From Gordonia sp. (in: high G+C Gram-positive bacteria) (GTDB lineage Bacteria > Actinomycetota > Actinomycetes > Mycobacteriales > Mycobacteriaceae), in NCBI GenBank assembly GCA_030152405.1, contig JASLJL010000325.1, positions 1 through 6,108 of the forward strand: a DNA stretch of 6,108 nucleotides, read 5' to 3'. The translations under genes and the position numbers were made by a program. This document shows positions 1 to 5,956 of this stretch, one piece after another. The notes below the pieces were generated by a model. That model was not told the origin of the DNA and did no database searches. It saw only the letters and a list, made by a program, of their open reading frames with translations. The first letter of the stretch is position 1. Each line of letters opens with the position of its first letter.

Positions 1-1
1 G

Positions 2-109
2 CCGTTACTGGCGAACGAAGTGACCCATCGTGTGCTCGGGAAGGGAGCGCGTCGGATTCCGGTGGTCGTCGGTGCGGAGGCTCGGCGGGTGTTTCGGCTG
101 TTCCGCTGA
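2..109 (+). CDS. 3' end of a rightward gene, possibly a short-chain dehydrogenase (partial)
   Basis: Frame 2 on the + strand is open from the window edge to a TGA at 107-109 and gives 35 residues. The stretch VLGKGARRIPVVVGAEAR followed by RVFRLFR resembles the last helix-strand-helix of many actinobacterial short-chain dehydrogenases. In those, a basic 'GK.R(I/V)xVG.(E/D)A' segment precedes a short terminal Leu/Arg-rich helix. About 70% of the third codon positions are G or C, which is acceptable for this genome but not strong. The piece has no catalytic or nucleotide-binding residues because those would lie to the left. It would be convergent with katA, and the hairpin at 227-263 between them fits that arrangement. 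The family call rests on tail resemblance only. A chance open frame is the main alternative. The opposite-strand frame at 5-268 starts inside the hairpin and has no recognisable composition. Confidence 0.4.
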   Translation, partial: PLLANEVTHRVLGKGARRIPVVVGAEARRVFRLFR

Positions 110-226
110 GGTTGTCCATCGGTCGTTCTCTACTTCCCGGCCTCGGGGCCTGATGCGCCGGCCCAGCCTCCCGTGGAGGTCGAGGAGGCGCTCGTCGCTC
201 GCCGGCTGACCGGGCGCTGCCTGAAG

Positions 227-263
227 ACGGTCGGGGACCCGGTGCATGCGGGCCCCCGACCGT
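227..263 (-). terminator. Hairpin terminator downstream of katA, probably bidirectional
   Basis: A perfect 10-bp stem (ACGGTCGGGG at 227-236 with CCCCGACCGT at 254-263) continues past one mismatch into a CCC/GGG inner stem and encloses a GCATGC-containing loop. It begins 11 nt after the katA stop codon. On the minus strand it is followed by CTTC rather than a long T-run, which is common for actinobacterial terminators. Read on the + strand it is followed by TTTCACTTT, so it could also stop a transcript coming from the left. The 117 nt between the left-hand stop codon (109) and this stem hold nothing else I can support. Confidence 0.75.
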
Positions 264-274
264 TTCACTTTGCC

Positions 275-1726
275 TCAGCCTTCTCGGACCCGTCGTTCGA
301 TGTCCGCCCCGAGATCGGCGTCGATGTTGCGCCAGTAGTCGAACGCCCGCTGCAGGACGGGTTCGCTCACTCCGTCGAGCAGATGTCCGGCGACGTTGCC
401 GGCGAGCCGATCGCGAGCAGCGTCGTCGAGCACATCGCGGACGAGCGTGCCGGGCTGACCGAAATCGTCGTCCTCGGCGTGATCGACGTACGCCGACCGC
501 ACGATGTCGCCGTCGGCGGCCCACTGCGGTTCGACCTGCCCCGGATACGTCGCGGCGGGTCCGCCCTTGGAGTTCGGGGCGTACACCGGGTCGGTCACCG
601 GGTCGATCCGCATCGCGCCGTCCTTCGAGTAACTGCGGACCTCGTTGTGCGGACGGTTGACCGGGATCTGCTTGTAATTGGCGCCGAGGCGGGCGCGGTG
701 AGCGTCCGCGTACGCGAACACTCGGCCGAGCAGCATGCGATCCGGGCTGAAACCGATGCCGGGGACGGTGTTGCTCGGCTCGAAAGCGGCCTGCTCGATC
801 TGTGCGTGGTTGTCGGTCGGATTGGTGTGCAGGGTCATCTTCCCGACCTCATGCAGCGGGTAGTCGCCGTGTGGCCACACCTTGGTGAGATCGAACGGGT
901 TGAACCGGTAGTTCGCGGCGTCGTCGAACGGCATCAACTGGACCTTCAACGTCCACGACGGGTGATCACCGGCGGCGATGGAGTCGAACAGGTCCCGCAC
1001 ATGGTGGTCGCCGTCCGCACCCGCGAGCTGGTCGGCCTCGTCCTGCGTCAAGAACTCGACGCCCTGGTCGGAGATGAAGTGGTACTTCACCCAGTGCTTG
1101 ACGCCGTCGGCGTTGACCCACAGATAGGTGTGCGAGCTGTAGCCGTTCATGTGACGCCACGTCTTCGGGATGCCACGATCGCCCATCAGCCAGGTGACCT
1201 GGTGAGCCGACTCGGGAGACAACGTCCAGAAATCCCACTGCATGTCGTGGTCACGGAGGTTGTTGTCGGCGCGGCGCTTCTGGGAGCGGATGAAATGCTG
1301 GAACTTCATCGGATCCTTGATGAAGAACACCGGCGTGTTGTTCCCGACCATGTCGTAGACGCCCTCGTCGGTGTAGAACTTCAACGCGAACCCGCGAGGA
1401 TCACGCCAGGTGTCGGGGCTTCCGCGTTCGCCCGCCACGGTGGAGAAGCGGGCGACCATCTCGGTCTTGACTCCCGGCTGGAACAGGGACGCGGACGTGT
1501 ACGCCGAGACATCTGACGTCGTCTCGAAGGTGCCGAACGCTCCGCTGCCCTTCGCGTGGGGCTGGCGCTCCGGGATCCGCTCTCGGTTGAACTGCGCCAT
1601 CTGCTCGATCAGATAGTGGTCGTGCAGCACGATCGGCCCTGCGGGGCCGACTGTCAGCGAATGCTCATCGCTTCCGGCCGGTGCGCCGGAATCGGTTGTC
1701 GTGTAGTTGGTGTTCTGGTCGGTCAT
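275..1726 (-). CDS. katA: Monofunctional haem catalase (clade 3 type), KatA
   Basis: Cytoplasmic hydrogen peroxide dismutation (2 H2O2 to 2 H2O + O2) by a haem-b catalase, 483 aa, the normal length for a small-subunit enzyme. The core is complete. The distal-site motif [13 protein letters not shown] carries the catalytic His57. [20 protein letters not shown] (93-112) follows, then VGNNTP with the catalytic Asn129. The proximal haem motif [14 protein letters not shown] supplies the axial Tyr339 and Arg335. Residues were placed by comparison with human catalase (His75, Asn148, Tyr358). QP replaces the VV or NV usually found before HAKG, a conservative difference outside the catalytic residues. 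There is no signal peptide and no C-terminal flavodoxin-like extension, so this is not the large-subunit KatE type. The ATG at 1726 is fixed by a strong Shine-Dalgarno at 1732-1736. The gene stands alone with its own terminator, so it is probably a monocistronic oxidative-stress gene. No regulator binding site could be identified with confidence. Confidence 0.97.
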   Translation of the reverse strand: MTDQNTNYTTTDSGAPAGSDEHSLTVGPAGPIVLHDHYLIEQMAQFNRERIPERQPHAKGSGAFGTFETTSDVSAYTSASLFQPGVKTEMVARFSTVAGERGSPDTWRDPRGFALKFYTDEGVYDMVGNNTPVFFIKDPMKFQHFIRSQKRRADNNLRDHDMQWDFWTLSPESAHQVTWLMGDRGIPKTWRHMNGYSSHTYLWVNADGVKHWVKYHFISDQGVEFLTQDEADQLAGADGDHHVRDLFDSIAAGDHPSWTLKVQLMPFDDAANYRFNPFDLTKVWPHGDYPLHEVGKMTLHTNPTDNHAQIEQAAFEPSNTVPGIGFSPDRMLLGRVFAYADAHRARLGANYKQIPVNRPHNEVRSYSKDGAMRIDPVTDPVYAPNSKGGPAATYPGQVEPQWAADGDIVRSAYVDHAEDDDFGQPGTLVRDVLDDAARDRLAGNVAGHLLDGVSEPVLQRAFDYWRNIDADLGADIERRVREG

Positions 1727-1731
1727 GTCAC

Positions 1732-1736
1732 CCTCC
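1732..1736 (-). promoter_or_regulatory. Shine-Dalgarno of katA
   Basis: GGAGG lies 5 nt upstream of the katA ATG, inside a longer purine run GGGAGGG. It is the only strong ribosome binding site in the window and fixes the catalase start. The other genes here start with weak or no such sequence. Confidence 0.85.
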
Positions 1737-1760
1737 CGAGCGGTTGAGTGTGGGCTGTAA

Positions 1761-1783
1761 GGGCCGAGACGACGCCTCGGCCC
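1761..1783 (-). promoter_or_regulatory. Perfect hairpin between the DUF937 gene and katA
   Basis: GGGCCGAG (1761-1768) and CTCGGCCC (1776-1783) form an 8-bp perfect stem with a 7-nt loop. On the minus strand it lies 53 nt after the DUF937-gene stop and about 35 nt before katA, followed by TTACAG. Three roles are possible: a terminator for the DUF937 gene, a stabilising structure at the 5' end of the katA mRNA, or a palindromic operator at the katA start site. Its position directly after the -10-like box at 1792-1797 favours the last two. The structure is seen directly; its role is inferred. Confidence 0.55.
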
Positions 1784-1791
1784 CTACCTCG

Positions 1792-1797
1792 ACCATA
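1792..1797 (-). promoter_or_regulatory. Candidate -10 box for katA
   Basis: TATGGT on the minus strand fits the actinobacterial SigA -10 pattern TANNNT. A start 7-8 nt further on would fall at about 1784-1785, giving a leader of roughly 58 nt that opens with the 1761-1783 hairpin. No good -35 hexamer is seen at 16-19 nt spacing, so this is a weak call. Confidence 0.35.
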
Positions 1798-1836
1798 TCG
1801 ATCGTTCGGGCTACTCGCAGGAATCTCGCAGTCCGG

Positions 1837-2406
1837 TCACTTGCCGCCGAGGATGCTTCCGAGGATCCCGCCCAATGGGTTGTCCCCGCCCTTCGCTCCG
1901 CCGCCGAGGACGCCGCCGAGCACACTGCCCAGGTCGATTCCACCCTTGCCGCCCGACCCGCCGAGAATTCCGCCGAGCACGTCTCCGAGACCTCCGCCCG
2001 CCGCCTTGCCGCCACCCATCTTGCCGAGGACATAGCTCAAGACGATCGGCGCCAGGAGCGGCAGCAGCCTTTTGACCAGCGACTGATCGACGCCTGCCAC
2101 CGGCACCGCGCCGCTCACGGCCTGCGCGACGTCGGCGCCGTCGTTACCGAAAAGCGAGTGGACGAGCTTCTCGCCTTGCGCCGCATCGACGTCGCTCGCG
2201 GCGATCGTGCCGTCGGCCAAACCGGAGTCCTGCGCGGCGAGCGTGGCGTCGACGTCCTCGCCGCGGTCGCTCTTCGCCGCGACGCCGGCGATCAGGGTCG
2301 GCACGGCCTGCTCCGCAGCAGCGCGGACATCCGCCGGGTCGGCCCCGAGCTGGGCCGCGAGATCGTCGATCGGGAGACGGCTGATGAGGTCGTTCAAGTC
2401 GGACAT
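1837..2406 (-). CDS. DUF937-family protein with glycine-rich repeat tail
   Basis: The protein has 189 aa and its function is unknown. Residues 1-80 are acidic and helical: MSDLNDLISRLPIDDLAAQLGADPADV opens with the pattern typical of DUF937 proteins, in which a short helix is followed by a small 'G.d...v..A...a.P.LI.G' module (21-41). Residues 107-130 form a hydrophobic segment (VDQSLVKRLLPLLAPIVLSYVLGKM), too broken by charge to be a clear membrane helix. From 131 the chain is glycine-rich with a periodic repeat (see the repeat feature) and ends in LGGK. There is no signal peptide. I chose the ATG at 2406 because the DUF937-like sequence begins there; the 20 extra codons back to 2466 are Arg-rich and look like leader DNA. 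GAAAG lies 7 nt upstream as a weak ribosome binding site. Gaps of about 110 nt on both sides suggest an independent transcript. The family assignment is from pattern memory, not a search. Confidence 0.8.
   Translation of the reverse strand: MSDLNDLISRLPIDDLAAQLGADPADVRAAAEQAVPTLIAGVAAKSDRGEDVDATLAAQDSGLADGTIAASDVDAAQGEKLVHSLFGNDGADVAQAVSGAVPVAGVDQSLVKRLLPLLAPIVLSYVLGKMGGGKAAGGGLGDVLGGILGGSGGKGGIDLGSVLGGVLGGGAKGGDNPLGGILGSILGGK
1843..1989 (-). repeat. Three-copy 57-bp-period repeat encoding LGxVLGG(V/I)LGG
   Basis: The C-terminal part of the DUF937 protein carries LGDVLGGILGG (residues 140-150), LGSVLGGVLGG (159-169) and LGGILGSILGG (178-188). Each starts exactly 19 residues (57 bp) after the last and they are separated by 8-residue Gly/Lys-containing linkers. 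The DNA copies lie at 1957-1989, 1900-1932 and 1843-1875. They differ at several synonymous positions, so the periodicity is held at protein level rather than being a very recent DNA duplication. Confidence 0.85.
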
Positions 2407-2425
2407 GATCCTGCTTTCGCGCTGA

Positions 2426-2453
2426 CGAACGGCCCGCTCGGCCGCTCTGTTCG
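2426..2453 (-). terminator. Imperfect hairpin between the DMP19-like and DUF937 genes
   Basis: CGAACGGCC (2426-2434) can pair with GGCC (2440-2443) and GTTCG (2449-2453) across a 5-nt bulge. On the minus strand it lies after the DMP19-like gene and 20 nt before the DUF937 start. It may be a terminator or a leader structure. There is no T-run and the stem is imperfect, so support is weak. Confidence 0.25.
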
Positions 2454-2515
2454 ACGATCCTCGCACGTCCGGAGCGTGTTCCGCTTCAGGTCGGCGGGTG
2501 AATCGGCGAGGTGTC

Positions 2516-3289
2516 TCACCGATGTTCGACGCCGCCGTCGTCGAACATCACGACAGTGCGCTGTCGGTGGTCGGAGGCGTTGAACGCCCACGCGGTTCCG
2601 GTCCGTCCGTCCTCGTCGACGCGGCTCGGTCCCAGTACGCCCCGAAAGACGAGGCCGTGCTCATCGCAGAACCTCATGGCCGCCTGTTCGTACGGATGCG
2701 CCGTCTCGAATCGGCGACGGCGGCGCTCGTCGTAAGACGGGACCAGCAGCTCCCGACGCGCGGCGACGAAGCCGTCGATGTCGGCGTCATCGAGCACCAC
2801 CAGATCGGGATGAGTCAGCAGCTTCGCCGCATTCGCTTGTTCCAACTCGCCGTAGTACCCGAGGAATGCCAGGTCCAGGGATCGCAGATCGGTATCCGGA
2901 TGCGGTCCGGTGGATCCGCCGTCCAGGTAGGAGGCCATTCGCGCCGGCCTGCTCCGTCGCAACTCCATGAACTGATCCCACACGCGCAGCGACTCCGGGT
3001 GTCCGATGGTCGCGAGACCCGTACCGGTGCGGTGGAAGATGGCGAGATCCACTTCACCCGCATTGCCCTCGAACTGTGTGTGCCCGCCGTTCGCCACGTT
3101 CGCGATGTAGAAGTCGACCGCATTGTGCTCGAGGGCAGCCGGATTGATCTCACTGTCGCGAACGAGTGCCACCCGCAGTCGATCGAGGTAGTCGATGAGG
3201 GAACACATGATCGCCAGAGGATCGCCACTGTCGAAGGCTCCTCGGGATATGACGATCGCATCGTCGGTGTGGGCGCGCGGACCGCTCAT
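2516..3289 (-). CDS. DMP19/DUF4375-like protein with an extra C-terminal region
   Basis: The protein has 257 aa from the ATG at 3289. Residues 25-110 resemble the DMP19 (DUF4375) family. A helix with LIDYLDRLR precedes FYIANVANGGHTQFEGNAGE (60-79), which matches the family pattern 'E..NGG..Q.F.N..G', and then a helix around GLATIGHPES (91-100). The founding member, Neisseria DMP19, is a DNA mimic that binds a transcription factor; most relatives are uncharacterised. The protein is acidic (by hand count 41 Asp/Glu against 27 Lys/Arg). Residues 200-257 look like a small separate unit (FCDEHGLVFRGVLGP, then RTVVMFDDG) that I do not recognise. There is no signal peptide or membrane segment. The frame also has an ATG at 3328 (270 aa), but no ribosome binding site precedes either ATG. 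I prefer 3289 because TATCCT lies 7 nt upstream, as expected for a leaderless mRNA. It lies 60 nt after the ligase gene (21 nt with the longer start), so co-transcription is also possible. The role is unknown. Confidence 0.7.
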   Translation of the reverse strand: MSGPRAHTDDAIVISRGAFDSGDPLAIMCSLIDYLDRLRVALVRDSEINPAALEHNAVDFYIANVANGGHTQFEGNAGEVDLAIFHRTGTGLATIGHPESLRVWDQFMELRRSRPARMASYLDGGSTGPHPDTDLRSLDLAFLGYYGELEQANAAKLLTHPDLVVLDDADIDGFVAARRELLVPSYDERRRRRFETAHPYEQAAMRFCDEHGLVFRGVLGPSRVDEDGRTGTAWAFNASDHRQRTVVMFDDGGVEHR

Positions 3290-3296
3290 GTGCTGA

Positions 3297-3302
3297 AGGA
3301 TA
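3297..3302 (-). promoter_or_regulatory. Candidate -10 box for a leaderless DMP19-like mRNA
   Basis: TATCCT on the minus strand matches TANNNT and is followed by 7 nt and then ATG at 3289. Transcription would start at or next to the A of the start codon. This geometry is typical of leaderless actinobacterial mRNAs. No clear -35 hexamer is seen. Confidence 0.4.
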
Positions 3303-3349
3303 GCTGTAAAACGTCGGGAACGGATCATCCGCGGCGGGAACGGCGAAAC

Positions 3350-4855
3350 TCACATGTGCGCACGCAACTCCCGCTTGAGAAGTTTGCCGCTCTGATTACG
3401 AGGCAGCTCGGCGACGAAGAGGACTGATTTCGGGACCTTGAACGACGCGAGGCGGTCCTTGACGAATCCGATCAGCTCGTCTTCGCGCACCTCTGCGCCG
3501 TCCTTGAGCACCACGACGGCGGTGACCGCCTCGATCCACTTCTCATCGGGCGTCCCGATCACGGCGACTTCGGCGACACCCGGATGCAGATACACCGCGT
3601 CCTCCACCTCGCGTGATGCGACGAGGACTCCGCCGGTGTTGATGACGTCCTTGATCCGGTCGACGACGGTGATGTAGCCCTGCTCGTCGCGGGTGACCAG
3701 GTCGCCGGAGTGGAACCACCCGTCGACGAACGCGTCAGCCGTGGCATCGGGCTTGTTCCAGTAGCCCGAGCAGAGCTGCGGTGAGCGGTAGCAGACCTCC
3801 CCGGACTCGCCGGCAGGGACCTCTCGGCCGTCGCCGTCCACGATCCGGGTCTCGACGAAGAACGCCGGACGGCCGCACGACGCAGGCCGGTCTGCGTGCT
3901 CCTCCGGTCGCAGGATGGTGGCGAGCGGACCGATCTCCGACTGCCCGAAGCAGTTGTAGAACCCGATGTCGGGGTAGCGATCGCGGAGCCGGTTCAGGAC
4001 TGTGACCGGCATTATCGAGGCGCCGTACTGTGCCTTCTTCAGCGAGCTGAGGTCGCGGCCGTCGAGGTCGGGATGGTTGGCGAGGGGCACCCACACGGTT
4101 GGCGCCAGAAACAGTGACCCGATCCGTCGCTCCTCAATGAGGCGAAGCACCTCCGTCACGTCGGGCTTCTCGATCAGCGAGATCGTCGCGCCGATCGACA
4201 GGTAGGGGAGCATGAACACGTGCATCCCGGCGGAGTGATAGAGCGGCATCGCTATCAGCGGCGCGTCGTCGGCGGCGAAGTCGAGGCCGATCACCGACGA
4301 GACGTACTCGTGGACCAGTGCCTGGTGCGTCATCATCGCGCCCTTGGGTGCCGATGTGGTGCCGGAGGTGTACAGAAGTTGCGCCAGTGACGTCGGTTCG
4401 ACCGCCACGTCGAGGTCGGGGACGTCGCCGTCCGACGACGTCGCGAGAAGACTGTCGTCGGTGTCACGGAGTGCGATCACCGGCAGATCGCCCGCCACCT
4501 CGTCGAGGGTGGGTCGCAGGGCCGGGTCGACGAGGACGACGGACGCCCCGGAGTCGTCGAGGAGGTACCGCAGTTCCCCGGCCTTGAGGGCGAAGTTCAC
4601 CGGCACGTGCACGAGGCCTGCTCGAACCGCGCCGAGGAACCCGATCAGGTATGCGTCGGAGTTGACGCCGAACGCCGCGATCCGCGTGCCGGGCTCCAGG
4701 TCGAGGGCGGCGAGACGGGCCGCCGCGCGGGAGACCGCAGCGTCGAGCGCGGCGTATGTCCAGTCGCGGTCGGCGAACCTCAGCGCGATGGCGTGCGGTG
4801 TGCGCGCGGCGGAGCGGCGCAGCAGGGAATCGATCGTATTTACTCGGACGTCCAC
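3350..4855 (-). CDS. FadD-type acyl-CoA ligase (ANL superfamily)
   Basis: ATP-dependent activation of a carboxylic acid through an acyl-adenylate to a CoA thioester, in the cytoplasm; the substrate cannot be read from the sequence. From GTG 4855 the protein has 501 aa, close to FadD13-size ligases. The adenylation motifs appear in order: P-loop YTSGTTSAPKG (162-172), YNCFGQSEIGP (300-310), WFHSGD (380-385), hinge DRIKD (399-403) and the catalytic lysine in NQSGKLLKREL (Lys490). Two motifs depart from the common forms: FGQSE instead of YGxTE, and GGVLVASREVE (408-418) instead of GGENVYPxEVE. I recall this variant as a coherent actinobacterial subgroup, but have not checked it. The open frame runs back to 5080 into the hydrolase gene, where its sequence is Arg/Ser-rich shadow. 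GTG 4855 has no ribosome binding site. GTG 4903 (517 aa) has AAGG 11 nt upstream and is the alternative. The gap to the hydrolase is 25 or 73 nt, so the two genes are probably co-transcribed. Confidence 0.93.
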   Translation of the reverse strand: MDVRVNTIDSLLRRSAARTPHAIALRFADRDWTYAALDAAVSRAAARLAALDLEPGTRIAAFGVNSDAYLIGFLGAVRAGLVHVPVNFALKAGELRYLLDDSGASVVLVDPALRPTLDEVAGDLPVIALRDTDDSLLATSSDGDVPDLDVAVEPTSLAQLLYTSGTTSAPKGAMMTHQALVHEYVSSVIGLDFAADDAPLIAMPLYHSAGMHVFMLPYLSIGATISLIEKPDVTEVLRLIEERRIGSLFLAPTVWVPLANHPDLDGRDLSSLKKAQYGASIMPVTVLNRLRDRYPDIGFYNCFGQSEIGPLATILRPEEHADRPASCGRPAFFVETRIVDGDGREVPAGESGEVCYRSPQLCSGYWNKPDATADAFVDGWFHSGDLVTRDEQGYITVVDRIKDVINTGGVLVASREVEDAVYLHPGVAEVAVIGTPDEKWIEAVTAVVVLKDGAEVREDELIGFVKDRLASFKVPKSVLFVAELPRNQSGKLLKRELRAHM

Positions 4856-4928
4856 GTATTCGATGTAACCAGCGGAAGCGGATCCGCGCGGCCGATCGAC
4901 CACATCGGGTGGGGCCTTGTCGAGGCCG

Positions 4929-5942
4929 TCACCGTTCGTCGAGCGGAGTCGAGACGTCGGCGATGAACGCAGCCGCCTCGTGGACCGCTCGGCGCGACTC
5001 CGGGGTGAAGTACGGGAACATTTGGAACACGTGCCCCTGGTCGGGCCATTCCTGCAGGGTGCAGTCGCCGCCGGCGTCACGGATCACGCGGTCGATGGCA
5101 CGCGCGTCGTCCGCCATCACTTCGCGCGCGCCCACCTGAATGAGGGTCCGCGGAAGGTCCATGTCGGACGACAGCCGCACACGCATCCGCGGATCGTCGG
5201 GATCGGCGTCGCCGGTGTACATGCGGAGGAACTGTCGCGCCGCGTGGGCGTGGATGATCGGATCCCGAACGCCGGTGTCCTCGAGTGCGCAGGCCATCTC
5301 GAACGACGGGTCGTAGAGCGGCGAGAACAGGACCATGGCCGACGGTTGGGGCAGCCCGTCGCGATGATTGGCGGCCAGGAGATCGAGCGCGAGGTGCCCA
5401 CCCGCGGAGTCGCCCGCGACCACGATCTGGGATCCGTCGAATCCCTGATCGAGCAACCATCGATAGCCACGGATCGCATCGTCGCCGCCGAGCGGCCAGC
5501 GGTACTTCGGGCCGAGGCGGTAGTCGACGGAGAACGCGCCGACACCCGAACGGCGACTCAGACGTGCCACGAGTCCACGATGCGTTCGTGACGAACAGAT
5601 CACGTAACCGCTCCCGTGCAGGTAGTAGATCACTTTGCGCCCCGTCGTCGGGTCGGGCGCCAGACCGCCCAACGCGGGGTGCTCGTGCACCCACTCGCCG
5701 TGGACGCGGCCGTTCCCGGACCATTCGCGAACCGGGGTGATCGCCGTGCCGCGGGGGACGGGGGAGACGGCGGCGAGTCCGCGGTTCACACCCGGTCGTG
5801 CGGCGCTGAGCAGGGCGGGAGCGGCGGCCGCTCCGCGTCCCACGATGGCCATCATGGGACGCGACGCTCTCGTCACGTAGCCGTTGAAAGCGCGGGCGCG
5901 GAACGACCCCCGCGTGGTCTGCGGTTCCTGGAGCAAGCTCAC
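4929..5942 (-). CDS. Alpha/beta hydrolase fold-3 (HSL-type) esterase, LipR-like
   Basis: A carboxylic-ester hydrolase of the hormone-sensitive-lipase family, 337 aa from GTG 5942. The oxyanion-hole motif is HGSGYVICSS (109-118), with serine in place of the third residue of the usual HGGG. The nucleophile elbow GDSAGG (177-182) gives Ser179. Asp278 in EVMADD is the probable acid and His304 in DQGHVFQMF the base. YRLGPKYRWP (141-150) is the family's 'YRLAPE..FP' segment. Residues 30-60 (Ala/Val/Pro-rich) form an N-terminal cap region; no clear signal peptide is seen. The frame is open to 6077, but the first 45 codons look unlike the family. GTG 5942 is chosen because TAGTGT lies 8 nt upstream, fitting a leaderless mRNA. 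GTG 5954 and ATG 6077 are alternatives, none with a ribosome binding site. Next to an acyl-CoA ligase, it may release the acid that the ligase activates. A related pairing, LipR with FadD13, occurs in the mymA region of M. tuberculosis. The true substrate is unknown. Confidence 0.9.
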   Translation of the reverse strand: MSLLQEPQTTRGSFRARAFNGYVTRASRPMMAIVGRGAAAAPALLSAARPGVNRGLAAVSPVPRGTAITPVREWSGNGRVHGEWVHEHPALGGLAPDPTTGRKVIYYLHGSGYVICSSRTHRGLVARLSRRSGVGAFSVDYRLGPKYRWPLGGDDAIRGYRWLLDQGFDGSQIVVAGDSAGGHLALDLLAANHRDGLPQPSAMVLFSPLYDPSFEMACALEDTGVRDPIIHAHAARQFLRMYTGDADPDDPRMRVRLSSDMDLPRTLIQVGAREVMADDARAIDRVIRDAGGDCTLQEWPDQGHVFQMFPYFTPESRRAVHEAAAFIADVSTPLDER

Positions 5943-5950
5943 AGCAATCG

Positions 5951-5956
5951 ACACTA
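5951..5956 (-). promoter_or_regulatory. Candidate -10 box for the hydrolase-ligase transcript
   Basis: TAGTGT on the minus strand fits TANNNT and stands 8 nt before GTG 5942, suggesting a leaderless start. The expected -35 region holds only GC-rich sequence, so the promoter may need an activator or may be wrong. The remaining upstream DNA (5957-6108) holds two TTGCA direct repeats (5993-5997 and 6007-6011) but no recognised regulator site and no other gene I can support. Confidence 0.4.

Noticed and set aside
5..268. An 87-codon minus-strand frame left of katA
   Set aside because: It begins inside the terminator hairpin, has no ribosome binding site and has an erratic composition rich in Arg, Pro and Asp.
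173..1516. A 447-codon open frame on the + strand opposite katA
   Set aside because: Its sequence is Val/Arg/Asp-rich with no recognisable domain and no ribosome binding site. It is the expected antisense shadow of a GC-rich catalase gene.
1792..1812. Overlapping palindromes ATCGAT/CGATCG upstream of katA as a possible OxyR or Fur site
   Set aside because: They do not fit the OxyR ATAG-N7-CTAT spacing or a Fur-type inverted repeat, and CG-rich palindromes of 6 bp are common in this DNA.
1748..2035. A + strand 95-codon frame encoding a proline-rich protein
   Set aside because: The proline runs are the antisense reading of the DUF937 glycine repeat (CCG opposite CGG), so this is an artefact of that repeat.
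2455..2490. A GGAAC motif upstream of the DUF937 gene followed by CGTC, resembling an ECF sigma promoter
   Set aside because: The spacing is about 21 nt, too long for the 16-18 nt normal for SigE/SigH-type promoters.
1681..3427. Two + strand frames of about 300 codons (1681-2583 and 2498-3427) spanning several minus-strand genes
   Set aside because: Both cross gene boundaries and promoter gaps of well-supported minus-strand genes, and their translations are Arg/Ala-rich without family features. They are high-GC shadows.
4913..4927. A 5-bp hairpin (GGCCT/AGGCC) right after the hydrolase stop codon
   Set aside because: A stem this short is expected by chance at this GC content and has no T-run. 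It is not enough to call a terminator or attenuator between hydrolase and ligase.
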